Below are positions 1 through 8,761 of a stretch of 60,747 nt of DNA, one piece after another. The DNA is taken from positions 1 to 60,747 of the forward strand of contig CALESB010000014.1 of NCBI GenBank assembly GCA_937906995.1, in the 5' to 3' direction. The stretch is from an uncultured Sutterella sp. GTDB taxonomy: Bacteria > Pseudomonadota > Gammaproteobacteria > Burkholderiales > Burkholderiaceae_F. The translations under genes were made by a program, and so were the position numbers. A model generated the notes under the pieces. It did not search any database. It worked only from the letters and a program-made list of their open reading frames with translations, and had not been told where the DNA came from. Positions within the stretch are counted from its first letter, which is position 1. The number at the start of each line of letters is the position of its first letter.

Positions 1-70
1 AATTTTATTATTTTGATCCTACTTGACAACCAAGAGGGTTCCAGAGATTTTTTTAGGAGTAATCGTTCAA

Positions 71-1477
71 TTAAATATCAAATTGTGAGGTTGTGATGGG
101 CTTACTACCTAGCAGTTTCATAATGGGAGTAAGCGTCTCTTTTTCTTTCAAGTTCAAAAGAAAATCAGCAATTTCTTCAACAACATCCTGTGAAAAAACC
201 ATACCAGCGATATTGCGATACTTATTCATGAGAGCTTCGTCGCTAACAGGGTTTTGTGGGGCGCCCAAAGGAAACTCTACACGTTCGGTGAATGAACGGT
301 TGTCGTTAGTAATGATGGTAACAATCGGTTCGTCTTCATCTTTTTGTGTCGGATCAATCTCAAACTCAACGAGTTCCATTGCACGACGAATTCGTCCGTC
401 ATGGCGGTTGGTTCGAGTGTAGGCAGTGAGATTAGCAGCTCCAAAAACTAAACGTGCAGCAATACCATAGGCAATGCTCATTTGCGCAGCAGGCATAGGA
501 TCGAGCTTTCTACCACCACACATACCATGCACAAACGGATTAATTTTGATATGAATTTTTGCGATGTCACTAGGCTCTAATTTCTCATTGGCCATGATGA
601 GGTTTACTGCATCAATAGAGGAGTGTGAGCTACGACATGAAGCGTGAGGTTTAATAGAGACGCGGCCTAATTTCCAATTTTTCCCTAAGTCCCGTAGCCA
701 AGCCTCGGAATCTTGACTTTGAGGTGCAAACGTCTTAGAAAAACCACCCCAAACTTCTTCAAAAGCCATTTTAGGACCGCTAAAGCCTTCACGTGCTAAA
801 AGACAAGCGAGAAGACCACCATGAGCAGCATTGCCGACATGCAAACGTTTATTTTGTGCACCGTCATGGACGAATGACCATTGACCGGCTGCAAAACTCG
901 TTGCAATGCCTAAGGCAGCCTGCATTTTTTCTACATCAAGACCTAATAGACGTCCTACTGCAGCTGTTGCACCAAAAACGCCACATGTCCCTGTAGAGTG
1001 CCATCCTGCTCCGTTGTGAGGCTCATAGGCACCACACGCTTCCAATGCACGGCGAGCGAGATCGTAGCCTAAGACTACGGCAACAATAAATTCTTTCCCA
1101 TCAATAGGGCGATCACACAAATGAAGCGCTGCAAACGCAGCTGGTACAACAACGGCACCGGAGTGATCACAGCCGTTCGTATCATCTAACTCAAAGGTAT
1201 GCGCAGATGCTCCGTTGCTAAGGGCAGCATTACGTGCAGAAACCTTAATACCCTTTCCCCAGAGTGGAACGTCCCCGTTTTGTTCCCCACAGATCTTAAA
1301 AACTTCACCTAAAAGGCGAGTTTCTGGACTTACAGCTCCTGCAATACCAGCGCCAACGCTATCGAGGATGTGGCGTTGTGCTTTAGTGACAAGATCGGTA
1401 GGAATATCGTTAAATTTTGTCCATACAACAAAGCGAGCAAGTTGTTCGGAAATTAAATGAGGATTATTTTCTGGCAT
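71..1477 (-). CDS. MmgE/PrpD family protein
   Basis: The product (about 468 aa) matches the MmgE/PrpD family, which includes 2-methylcitrate dehydratase, cis-aconitate decarboxylase-like and other dehydratase/isomerase-type enzymes. The N-terminal helical domain carries the family-type stretch RHILDSVGAGIAG near residue 35, HTFELDDTNGCDHSGAVVVP near residue 95 and the SSHSSIDAVN region in the second half. The ATG at 1477 is chosen because a further upstream start would be TTG (1510) and family members begin about 10 residues before the LARFV helix; neither start has a clear ribosome binding site. There are no prpB or prpC genes beside it, so a methylcitrate-cycle role cannot be claimed and the substrate is unknown. 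It is a monocistronic gene with a long dyad-rich upstream region. Confidence 0.85.
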   Translation of the reverse strand: MPENNPHLISEQLARFVVWTKFNDIPTDLVTKAQRHILDSVGAGIAGAVSPETRLLGEVFKICGEQNGDVPLWGKGIKVSARNAALSNGASAHTFELDDTNGCDHSGAVVVPAAFAALHLCDRPIDGKEFIVAVVLGYDLARRALEACGAYEPHNGAGWHSTGTCGVFGATAAVGRLLGLDVEKMQAALGIATSFAAGQWSFVHDGAQNKRLHVGNAAHGGLLACLLAREGFSGPKMAFEEVWGGFSKTFAPQSQDSEAWLRDLGKNWKLGRVSIKPHASCRSSHSSIDAVNLIMANEKLEPSDIAKIHIKINPFVHGMCGGRKLDPMPAAQMSIAYGIAARLVFGAANLTAYTRTNRHDGRIRRAMELVEFEIDPTQKDEDEPIVTIITNDNRSFTERVEFPLGAPQNPVSDEALMNKYRNIAGMVFSQDVVEEIADFLLNLKEKETLTPIMKLLGSKPITTSQFDI

Positions 1478-1843
1478 TTTAGATTCGGACAAGCAAAGTG
1501 TTAACGTCAACTAGCCATTCTCAAATTAAAAAAGTCTGGTGTCAATGCTTAGATGTTTATAAGTTTTTCAGAAAGTGATCAACGAAGGATCACTGTTTTC
1601 TTTTTTAATTGAGTGCATTACCAATGGATAATGTCGACAAATTATACGTGAGTAGCTGGATGCAGAATAGCTTTTATTGATTTAACCTTTAAACAACAAT
1701 AAGTTGTTAAGTTATTTTGATAGTGATTAAGTTTTCTATTAATCGTTTTATTTTGTTGGATCTTTCCTATTTGTCGACTAAATAAAAAATCCCATCAGAA
1801 AAACACTGATGGGATAGTGAAAGTTAATTGCTAGGAATAAGAC
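1478..1843. promoter_or_regulatory. Dyad-rich gap upstream of the PrpD-family gene
   Basis: No credible gene is seen in this AT-rich stretch. It holds several dyads: AGTGATC-N7-GATCACT at 1574-1594, the 8-bp perfect palindrome TGTCGACA at 1632-1639, AACAAC-N5-GTTGTT at 1692-1708 and TTTGTCGACTAAA at 1770-1782. The distal end (1783-1817) is the hldC terminator. The TGTCGACA element fits the general t.GT..AC.a pattern of FadR-type GntR operators, so this is probably the control region for the PrpD-family gene. That is an inference. Confidence 0.45.
1783..1817 (-). terminator. Rho-independent terminator of the hld operon
   Basis: ATCCCATCAG (1789-1798) and CTGATGGGAT (1806-1815) form a perfect 10-bp stem with a 7-nt loop. 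Read on the minus strand it is followed by a run of six T residues. It lies just beyond the hldC stop codon. Confidence 0.85.
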
Positions 1844-2350
1844 TTACTGTTTTGAATTTAAAGAAGCGATTTTATTTAAAAGTGCAGTCGTTGAGCGTTG
1901 GTGTTCAAACTGTACTGTGACTGTTTTTGCGCCCCATGTAGCGACCAACTTGGCTTCGGGAAGATCCTCGATGCGATAGTCGCCCCCCTTCACATAGATA
2001 TCAGGGTGAGCTAACTCTACGGCTTTGAGTGGTACTTTGTCTTCGAATATTACGACAAGATCAACGCTTTCAAGAGCGGCTAAAACCGCAGCACGATCGT
2101 CTTGAGCGTTAATTGGACGTTCATCCCCCTTACCCAGCATTTTTACGGAAGCATCCGAATTAATGGCTACGACTAAACTAGCGCCCAATGCACGGGCTTG
2201 GGCAAGGTAAGTAACATGGCCACGATGCAAAATATCAAACACACCGTTAGTCATAACAATGGGATGAGGTAAGGATTGGGCACGTTCATTGAGGTGCTCA
2301 AAGTCGGTAATTTTGCTTTCAAAAGCAGGCGTAGGTAATTTCGTGCTCAT
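1844..2350 (-). CDS. hldC: D-glycero-beta-D-manno-heptose 1-phosphate adenylyltransferase
   Basis: This is the stand-alone nucleotidyltransferase half of the enzyme fused as HldE in enterobacteria (also called rfaE2). It transfers AMP to heptose 1-phosphate to give ADP-D-glycero-heptose in the cytoplasm. The cytidylyltransferase-like motif TNGVFDILHRGHVTYL (GxFDxxHxGH) is near residues 34-49, and the family ending with KGGDY and STT is present. The ATG at 2350 is chosen because its ATGA overlaps the gmhB stop codon, the usual sign of translational coupling; the in-frame upstream extension has no family match. It is last in the minus-strand hldA-hldD-gmhB-hldC operon and is followed by a strong terminator. 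Confidence 0.93.
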   Translation of the reverse strand: MSTKLPTPAFESKITDFEHLNERAQSLPHPIVMTNGVFDILHRGHVTYLAQARALGASLVVAINSDASVKMLGKGDERPINAQDDRAAVLAALESVDLVVIFEDKVPLKAVELAHPDIYVKGGDYRIEDLPEAKLVATWGAKTVTVQFEHQRSTTALLNKIASLNSKQ

Positions 2351-2907
2351 GCTTGAGTTTCCAAAAAAGAGGTAACGGCTTGGCGTAAATTCAAAGCAAC
2401 AGACGTGCATTCAGGGACTGCGCTTGGGAGTTTTTTCCCATCTTTGCCAACGAGAATACGAGTAGGGACACCCGCGGCCAAGGCAGCCTGCATGTCACCT
2501 TGTTTGTCCCCAAACATCAGACTATTGGCCATATCAATGTTTAATTCTTTTTGAGCCTGTAAAAGCATGCCAGGATGAGGTTTGCGGCAATCACAGTCAC
2601 ATCGATAAGCGTCGAGTGCTTTTTCTGGATGATGGGGACAGAAATACACGGCAGAAACAGGGGCCCCTGCTTTTTCGAAAACTTCTTTCATCCACTCAGT
2701 GAGATGATGAAAGTCATCTTCAGTGTAGTATCCACGACCAATACCACTTTGGTTCGTAACGATAACTAATTTAAAGCCAGAGGCTACAAGATCAGCACAA
2801 GCTTCTAATACGCCATCGATAAACTCAAACTCTTCAGCTTTATGCACATAGGCGTGATCAATGTTGATCACGCCATCTCGGTCTAAAAAGGCAGCTTTAA
2901 CGCTCAT
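2347..2907 (-). CDS. gmhB: D-glycero-beta-D-manno-heptose 1,7-bisphosphate 7-phosphatase
   Basis: This HAD-superfamily phosphatase (186 aa, normal for GmhB) removes the 7-phosphate from heptose 1,7-bisphosphate, the step between HldA and HldC. The HAD nucleophile motif AAFLDRDGVIN (DxDG) is at residues 5-15, motif II TNQSG is near residue 52, the zinc-binding cluster is formed by CPHH..CDCDCRKPHPGM near residues 90-113, and the motif III/IV region FGDKQGDMQAA is near residue 132. Its start overlaps the hldD stop as ATGA, and its own stop overlaps the hldC start in the same way, so all three are probably translated together. Confidence 0.94.
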   Translation of the reverse strand: MSVKAAFLDRDGVINIDHAYVHKAEEFEFIDGVLEACADLVASGFKLVIVTNQSGIGRGYYTEDDFHHLTEWMKEVFEKAGAPVSAVYFCPHHPEKALDAYRCDCDCRKPHPGMLLQAQKELNIDMANSLMFGDKQGDMQAALAAGVPTRILVGKDGKKLPSAVPECTSVALNLRQAVTSFLETQA

Positions 2908-3938
2908 CGGGCTTCTGCAACTGTTAAAGAATCTTCAACGTTGGGGTAACGTTCTAAGAGGAAGCGGACATAGTCTTGGGTACCCTCTTGAACCGTACGG
3001 AAGTGCACGTCGCAACCTGCTGCACGAAGCTTTTCAAGATTGGCTTGCGTGTAAGCTTGATACTTGCCCTTTAAGGATTCGGGGAACGGAATGTAGCGAA
3101 TTAAACCTTGTTCAACAGCCTCTTCCAAGCCCAATGCACTTTGGCCTTCGGCGTGGCGCAAGCCATTGATGACACCTAAAGAAACGTCATTGAAAGGTTG
3201 AGCACGACCCGTACCGCAGTTATAAATGCCCGTGACCGGTTTGTCGAAGAAGTGAAGGTTAACGGCAATCACGTCATCGATATAAACAAAGTCACGTTCT
3301 TGAGCGCCATTGGCGTAGCCCAAGCAACCCTCAAACAAACGCACATGACCTTCTTTGCGCATTTGGAAGAATTGGTGGAAGGCAACGCTGGCCATACGAC
3401 CCTTGTGTTGTTCGTGAGGACCATAGACATTGAAGTAACGTAAACCAATCGCGGGGGCCTTCACTTCACCCTTGGCCATCTTTTGACGCAACACTTGGTC
3501 AAAGAGGAACTTTGAGTAGCCATAAACATTTAACGGTCCCTCGTAACGACGATCTTCAATAAAGGTCGTGTGGGCGCCGTAGGTGGCTGCCGATGAGGCA
3601 TAAATGAAAGGAATGCCACATTCTTGTGCCCAGTTAAAGAGCTCCAATGTATAGCGGTAGTTGTTCTCCATCATGTAGCGGCCATCGGTTTCCATGGTGT
3701 CGGAACAAGCCCCTTGGTGGAAAATTGCTTCCGGTTTGGCAATTTTTCGAGCCTTTACTAATTCAATGAAGTCGCGCTTGTCAAAATAGTCGCTGATATG
3801 GCATTCAGCTAAATTTTGAAATTTTTCACTCTTGGAGAGGTTATCCACGGCGATAACGTCGGTATAGCCGCGTTCATTTAAGGCTAAGACATTGTTTGCG
3901 CCGATAAAGCCGGCAGCCCCAGTGACAACGATACTCAC
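2904..3938 (-). CDS. hldD: ADP-L-glycero-D-manno-heptose 6-epimerase
   Basis: This short-chain dehydrogenase/reductase-type epimerase (344 aa) converts ADP-D-glycero-heptose to the ADP-L-glycero form, the donor used by WaaC. The Rossmann motif VTGAAGFIGANN is at residues 5-16, the catalytic Tyr-Lys pair is in NVYGYSKFLFDQ near residues 137-148, and the FNVYGP and RDFVYIDDV motifs follow. The start is GTG at 3938, supported by a good AGGAGA ribosome binding site about 8 nt upstream. It lies 11 nt after hldA and overlaps gmhB by 4 nt. Confidence 0.95.
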   Translation of the reverse strand: MSIVVTGAAGFIGANNVLALNERGYTDVIAVDNLSKSEKFQNLAECHISDYFDKRDFIELVKARKIAKPEAIFHQGACSDTMETDGRYMMENNYRYTLELFNWAQECGIPFIYASSAATYGAHTTFIEDRRYEGPLNVYGYSKFLFDQVLRQKMAKGEVKAPAIGLRYFNVYGPHEQHKGRMASVAFHQFFQMRKEGHVRLFEGCLGYANGAQERDFVYIDDVIAVNLHFFDKPVTGIYNCGTGRAQPFNDVSLGVINGLRHAEGQSALGLEEAVEQGLIRYIPFPESLKGKYQAYTQANLEKLRAAGCDVHFRTVQEGTQDYVRFLLERYPNVEDSLTVAEAR

Positions 3939-3949
3939 TTACTAATCTC

Positions 3950-4891
3950 CTAGGAAAGTTTTTCGCAGCCATCGGTAAAAAGCTCGTCGTAGCTGACCGT
4001 GGCTGTGCCTAATTTACCGACGACAATGCCACCGGCACGGTTGGCAATGCGCATAGATTCTTCTAATGATTGTCCCGTTGCAATCATGCTTGCCATGACT
4101 GCAATTACCGTATCACCAGCACCCGATACGTCGTACACTTCTAAAGCTTGGGCAGGGACAGACGTTTGACCGTTGGCAGTGAAAAGTGTCATCCCTTCTT
4201 CGCTTCGGGTCAACAAAATGGCTTCAAGTGCGAGCTTTTGACGCAAGTTTTGAGCGCGTTCAATTAAATCCTCTTCGCTTGTCCACTCACCGACCACTTG
4301 AGCTAACTCTGCACGGTTGGGTGTGATTAACGTTGCACCCTTGTAGCGGTCGTAGTTATTGCCTTTGGGATCAATCAAAATGGGGATGTTTTTAGCACGC
4401 GCTAACCCAATCATTTGAGTGATATGGTCCAAACCACCTTTGCCATAGTCTGATAGCACAATCACATCGACGTTATTAATGATGTTTTCGTATTCTGATA
4501 AATGATTGGCTAAAACGGCTGTTGTCGGACGATTTTCAAAATCTGCACGCAACATTTGCTGTTGACGAGCAACGATGCGAAGCTTGACCGTTGTTTTAAT
4601 TTCTGCGTCACGATGCAAATGGGGAATGATTTTATTTTCGTGAAGAATGCGTTCAACACTTTCGCCCGCCTCATCGCATCCAATCACAGATAAAAGCTGG
4701 GCTTGAGCTCCAAGAGCTGCAATATTGACTGCGACATTTGCCGCACCTCCAAGTCGATCCTCACTTCGCGTAATGCGGACAACGGGTACTGGAGCTTCGG
4801 GAGAAATTCGGTTAGCATCGCCAAACCAATAACGATCAAGCATTGCATCTCCGGCAACCAAGATCTTCTTTTGAGCAAAAATATTATTCAC
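3950..4891 (-). CDS. hldA: D-glycero-beta-D-manno-heptose-7-phosphate kinase
   Basis: This PfkB-family sugar kinase (313 aa, also called rfaE1) phosphorylates heptose 7-phosphate to the 1,7-bisphosphate. The glycine-rich N-terminal signature DRLGGAANVAVNIAALGA is near residues 45-62, and the C-terminal PfkB motif DVSGAGDTVIAVMA, with the catalytic Asp in GAGD, is near residue 255. The GTG at 4891 is preferred over TTG at 4897 because the AAGGA site lies about 7 nt before GTG and would touch the TTG. It is first in the minus-strand heptose operon. The earlier isomerase GmhA is not in the window. Confidence 0.93.
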   Translation of the reverse strand: MNNIFAQKKILVAGDAMLDRYWFGDANRISPEAPVPVVRITRSEDRLGGAANVAVNIAALGAQAQLLSVIGCDEAGESVERILHENKIIPHLHRDAEIKTTVKLRIVARQQQMLRADFENRPTTAVLANHLSEYENIINNVDVIVLSDYGKGGLDHITQMIGLARAKNIPILIDPKGNNYDRYKGATLITPNRAELAQVVGEWTSEEDLIERAQNLRQKLALEAILLTRSEEGMTLFTANGQTSVPAQALEVYDVSGAGDTVIAVMASMIATGQSLEESMRIANRAGGIVVGKLGTATVSYDELFTDGCEKLS

Positions 4892-5067
4892 GCTCAATTC
4901 CTTAATACGTATATTCCTGAGCTAATTCTAAGCATCAGAACGCATTTTTGCTTTATCTAACAACGAAAAATCATCAAAATTCAAAGCTTGAAACAAATAA
5001 GAGAAAAGACTTTTTCGCTAGCGGTGTGAGAGAATTAGCAGTATTGAATTTATTTAAGGTGGGTTAT

Positions 5068-5081
5068 CAGGTTTAAACCTG
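5068..5081. promoter_or_regulatory. 14-bp perfect palindrome upstream of pgi
   Basis: CAGGTTTAAACCTG is fully self-complementary and ends 14 bp before the pgi start codon, in the divergent hldA-pgi intergenic region. It could be an operator. There is no recognisable ribosome binding site between it and the ATG, so a role at the mRNA level is also possible. Confidence 0.4.
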
Positions 5082-5095
5082 CAAAAGCGTTAATT

Positions 5096-6511
5096 ATGTC
5101 TGAGACAATTCCTTTTTTATCTGAATCATTATCCCAATGTGAGTTAACGGCTTGTGGCTTAACGTTAGATATCGCTCGTCAACGTCTGACATCGAAACAG
5201 TGGAATGAGCTTGTAGATCATGCTCAAAAGGTGGGTGTGATTGAAAAGCAGACAAACATGATGCATGGTGCTGTTGTTAATAAGACAGAAAATCGACAGG
5301 CCTTGCATACATCTTTGAGATCAAAAAGCCCTCGTGCTCCTTATTTTGACGAAGTGCAAAGTGCACTTGGTCGAATGAAGCAATTTGCGAAAAAAGTGCG
5401 TAATGGCCAATGGAGAGGAGCGACTGGTAAACGTATTACAGATGTTATTAATGTTGGCATCGGAGGCTCTGAAATGGGACCTCATGCGGTTTATCATGCT
5501 CTTCGAGATGTTAAGCAGGATATTCACCTGCATTTTTTATCTGCTGTTGATGGCATTCTGGTGGATCGTATTTTGAATACGCTTGATCCAGAAAGCACCT
5601 TGGTCGTAGTTTCAAGTAAGAGTTTTAGCACTCGTGAGACGATGGTTAATGCTCAGACAGTTGATCAATGGTTAGGTAATGCAGGTATTACGTCTTTTGC
5701 TGATCGGGCCCAGCATGTTGTCTTGGTGAGTGCTAAAACCGACGCATACAAAGAAATGAATTTGCCCGAAGAAAATCTTTATCCCATTTGGTCTTGGGTG
5801 GGGGGCCGATTCTCAGTCTGGGGTGCTGTGGGTCTTCCTTTACTAATCGCATTGGGTGACGAGAAATTTCAAGCCTTCTTAGATGGAGCTGAAGAAATGG
5901 ACCTCCATATGCTTGATACGCCTCTTGAAAACAACTTGCCAGTAACTTTGGCACTTTTGTCGTATTGGAATGCAACACACCATCATATGCAGGCCCACTG
6001 TCTGTTGCCCTATGATGAGCGACTTCGCATGATGGTGGCATGGTTGCAACAACTCGAAATGGAAAGTTTAGGTAAGACCTATACGCCAGAGGGAGGTATT
6101 GTTCAAGGGCCGACAGGACAGGGTATTTGGGGCGGTCACGGGAATGAAGCCCAACACTCTTTCTATCAGTGGTTACGTGAGGGCACAGGACGAACAAGTA
6201 TTGACATTGTGTGGTGCGATGACCCTGGTCACAACCATAATCATCACCATTGTGTTTTAACGGCTAATGCGCGTGCACAAGCACGGGCGTTGGTGACGCG
6301 TGAAAGTGGTTATTCGGAATACTTCAATGCAGTGACCGCAATTCGTATCAGTAAGCTTACCCCTAAAACACTTGGTGCGATGATGTCGATGTATGAGCAC
6401 AAGACCACTATCCTAGCGACGCTTTACGGCATCAATGCTTTTGACCAACCTGGTGTTGAGCTAGGTAAGCGCCTGTGCCGTCAGGTCGAAGCCCAGGTCC
6501 TAGGGGAGTAG
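5096..6511 (+). CDS. pgi: Glucose-6-phosphate isomerase
   Basis: The enzyme interconverts glucose 6-phosphate and fructose 6-phosphate. Recognisable family regions are NKTENRQALH near residue 62, DVINVGIGGSEMGP near residue 119, VVSSKSFSTRETM near residue 177, WVGGRFSVWGAVG near residue 233, the active-site Glu/His stretch HGNEAQHSFYQ near residue 345, and GVELGKRL with the catalytic Lys near the C-terminus. At 471 aa it is clearly shorter than the roughly 550 aa of the enterobacterial enzyme, mostly by a short N-terminus and loss of the C-terminal tail. A His-rich loop (GHNHNHHH) lies near residue 380. The ATG at 5096 has no clear ribosome binding site. It is first of a pgi-waaC-waaA-thiD run; waaC begins 2 nt after its stop. 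Confidence 0.93.
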   Translation: MSETIPFLSESLSQCELTACGLTLDIARQRLTSKQWNELVDHAQKVGVIEKQTNMMHGAVVNKTENRQALHTSLRSKSPRAPYFDEVQSALGRMKQFAKKVRNGQWRGATGKRITDVINVGIGGSEMGPHAVYHALRDVKQDIHLHFLSAVDGILVDRILNTLDPESTLVVVSSKSFSTRETMVNAQTVDQWLGNAGITSFADRAQHVVLVSAKTDAYKEMNLPEENLYPIWSWVGGRFSVWGAVGLPLLIALGDEKFQAFLDGAEEMDLHMLDTPLENNLPVTLALLSYWNATHHHMQAHCLLPYDERLRMMVAWLQQLEMESLGKTYTPEGGIVQGPTGQGIWGGHGNEAQHSFYQWLREGTGRTSIDIVWCDDPGHNHNHHHCVLTANARAQARALVTRESGYSEYFNAVTAIRISKLTPKTLGAMMSMYEHKTTILATLYGINAFDQPGVELGKRLCRQVEAQVLGE

Positions 6512-6513
6512 AG

Positions 6514-7482
6514 ATGGCCGTTAAGAAAATTTTGATTGTTAAAACCACGTCGATGGGTGATGTGATACATGCGTTGCCTGCGGTGCATGATATTGCAAGT
6601 GCTTTGCCAGGCGTTCAAATCGATTGGGTGGTAGAAAAGAGTTTTTCGGATATTCCCAGGTTGAGTCAGCATGTCACATGTGTTCACGAGGTGGCTGTGC
6701 GTCAGTGGCGAAAACAATTGTTTAACCGTCAAACGTGGCAAGATATTGCTAAAGTTAAGGCAGCATTAGCAGGCCAAAACTATGACTTAGTCATTGATTT
6801 ACAAGGGCTCTTAAAAAGTGCACTGGTTGCTAAGTGGGCGTGTTCGCCAATTGCGGGCTATGATGCACAAAGTATTAAAGAGCCCGTGGCAAGCCGCTTT
6901 TATGATCAAAAATTTTCTATATCAAAATCGATGTTAGCCATGACGCGCTGCCGAGCATTAGCGGCAGCAGCGCTCGGATACAATTATCAAACTTTACCCT
7001 TGTCTTTTGGCATGAAAGATTTACAAGGCTCTGACGGCAAGAAGCCTTATGCAGTCTTTCTCGTCAATACGAGTCGAGAGACAAAACTTTGGGACGAAGC
7101 CCGTTGGGTTGAGATGGCTCAAAACGTTCATAAAGAAGGTCTTAATGTGCGTTTTTTGTGGGGTGCTCCTGAAGAGCATGAACGTGTGAGACGGATTGCA
7201 CAGCAAGCAGGCGACTTTTGTGAAGTTATGCCTCGTATGCCTATTGGTGAATGTGCTCGATGCATTCAAGGGGCAGAATTTGCTGTGGGTGTGGATACTG
7301 GCTTAACTCACTTAGCAGCGGCAACCGCTGTACCGACCGTTGGACTTTTCTTAGATTTCCCAATTGAATTGGTCGGTTTATCAGGCGAGCATGTGATTAG
7401 CCTTGGGGGTGTAGGCGCCAACCCGACGGTTTCTGAGGTTTATGAAGCGCTACAGAAGGTTCGAGATGCAAATATCGCCTAA
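6514..7482 (+). CDS. waaC: Lipopolysaccharide heptosyltransferase I
   Basis: This GT9-family transferase (322 aa) adds the first L,D-heptose to Kdo of the LPS inner core, using the ADP-heptose made by the divergent operon. The N-terminal motif KILIVKTTSMGDVIHALPA is typical, DLVIDLQGLLKSAL follows near residue 90, and the nucleotide-sugar site GVDTGLTHLAAA is near residue 263. ATG 6514 is chosen over the upstream in-frame start (6475) because AGGGGAG lies just before it and the extension is only pgi sequence read in another frame. It overlaps waaA by 17 nt, suggesting coupling. Confidence 0.93.
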   Translation: MAVKKILIVKTTSMGDVIHALPAVHDIASALPGVQIDWVVEKSFSDIPRLSQHVTCVHEVAVRQWRKQLFNRQTWQDIAKVKAALAGQNYDLVIDLQGLLKSALVAKWACSPIAGYDAQSIKEPVASRFYDQKFSISKSMLAMTRCRALAAAALGYNYQTLPLSFGMKDLQGSDGKKPYAVFLVNTSRETKLWDEARWVEMAQNVHKEGLNVRFLWGAPEEHERVRRIAQQAGDFCEVMPRMPIGECARCIQGAEFAVGVDTGLTHLAAATAVPTVGLFLDFPIELVGLSGEHVISLGGVGANPTVSEVYEALQKVRDANIA

Positions 7483-8761
7483 AGGTTATCGTTTTTTAGT
7501 CCCGTTGCTTTTGCCATTGGCGGTTCTGTACCTATTGTGGCGAGCCAGAAAGCAGCCCGATTATCTTAAATATTGGTCTGAGCGATTTGCATGGGGGAGC
7601 TTCCCAGCACCTCGGGTAGGGCACCCTCGTATTTGGATTCATGCTGTAAGTGTTGGTGAGACCAATGCGACTCGACCTTTGGTTCAGGCCATTTTGAAAA
7701 AGTGGCCACAGTGCGACATTTTGTTGACACATATGACTCCAACGGGCCGCGACACGGGTAGAAAGATTGTGGAGCTAGCCCCGGATCGAATTCAACAAGC
7801 AATGCTGCCTTACGATGCGGTTTTCGCAGTGCGTAAATTTTTGCGTCAAACGCAACCCCTGATGGGCATTGTGATGGAAACTGAAGTGTGGCCAACATTG
7901 CTTGAAGAGGCGCGTGTTAATCAGATTCCGATGGTGTTGGCAAATGCTCGATTGTCAGAAAAAAGCTACAACCAAGCAATGAAGTTTGAGTCTGTAATGC
8001 GCGATGCTATGGGAAAATTTTCTAAAGTGTGTGCACAAAGTCAAAAAGATGCGGATCGACTGCTATCCCTTGGTACTGTTGAGCCTGAGGTGGTTGGAAG
8101 TTTGAAATTTGACATTCAGCCACCCAAGAAGTCACTTCTATTGGCCAGTGATTGGAAGTCACAAATCAAAGAAAAAATTTTGTTGATGGCAAGTACCCGT
8201 GACGGTGAGGAACAACAGTTTATTGACGCAATTGAAGCTTTTCGAAAAGAGGTTCCGAGTGTACCTGTGAAGTACCTTTTGGTTCCACGTCATCCACAAC
8301 GATTCGCAGAAGTTGAGCAAATGCTCAAGAAGTCCTCCTTGCGTTATCAAAAACGCAGTGAGTTAACGAGTGTTCAAGACCTAAAGCCCGAAACAGATGT
8401 AATTTTTGGCGACACAATGGGAGAAATGTTTTTCTTTTGTGCTTTAGCTGACGTGACATTAATGGGTGGTAGCTATGAAAATTTTGGTTGCCAAAATGTC
8501 ATCGAGCCAGCATCTGTAGGGGTTCCCGTCATTGTGGGGCCCTATACCTTTAATTTTGCAACGGTCGTTGAGCGAGCCATTGAAATGGGGGCGATTGAGC
8601 AAGTAAAGAACGCCAAGGAAGGTGTAGTACTTGCCCATGCTTGGTTAGCAAATGATCAAGAGTTGGCAAACCGCAAAGCAAACGCTCTTGCCTTTTCTCA
8701 AGCCTATGTCGGTGCAACAGAGCGTCACATGAGAGTATTGGAGCATTTATGGTCAAAGTAA
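7466..8761 (+). CDS. waaA: Kdo transferase (3-deoxy-D-manno-octulosonic acid transferase)
   Basis: WaaA attaches Kdo residues from CMP-Kdo to lipid A on the cytoplasmic face of the inner membrane. The 431-aa protein begins with a hydrophobic anchor (FLVPLLLPLAVLYLLW, about residues 8-23). It then shows the GT30 N-terminal pattern IWIHAVSVGETNATRPL and the catalytic ETEVWP motif near residue 138. The C-terminal donor-binding domain includes STRDGEEQQF, LLVPRHPQRF and NVIEPASVGVPVIVGP. The ATG at 7466 follows a GAAGG site and gives the standard N-terminus. It overlaps both neighbours (waaC and thiD), consistent with one transcript. Confidence 0.94.
   Translation: MQISPKGYRFLVPLLLPLAVLYLLWRARKQPDYLKYWSERFAWGSFPAPRVGHPRIWIHAVSVGETNATRPLVQAILKKWPQCDILLTHMTPTGRDTGRKIVELAPDRIQQAMLPYDAVFAVRKFLRQTQPLMGIVMETEVWPTLLEEARVNQIPMVLANARLSEKSYNQAMKFESVMRDAMGKFSKVCAQSQKDADRLLSLGTVEPEVVGSLKFDIQPPKKSLLLASDWKSQIKEKILLMASTRDGEEQQFIDAIEAFRKEVPSVPVKYLLVPRHPQRFAEVEQMLKKSSLRYQKRSELTSVQDLKPETDVIFGDTMGEMFFFCALADVTLMGGSYENFGCQNVIEPASVGVPVIVGPYTFNFATVVERAIEMGAIEQVKNAKEGVVLAHAWLANDQELANRKANALAFSQAYVGATERHMRVLEHLWSK

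Noticed and set aside
793..996. Plus-strand open frames inside the PrpD-family gene
   Set aside because: No family similarity and no ribosome binding site; they mirror the real minus-strand gene.
5733..6197. A 154-codon minus-strand frame within pgi
   Set aside because: Shadow of the pgi gene, without a start signal or recognisable domain.
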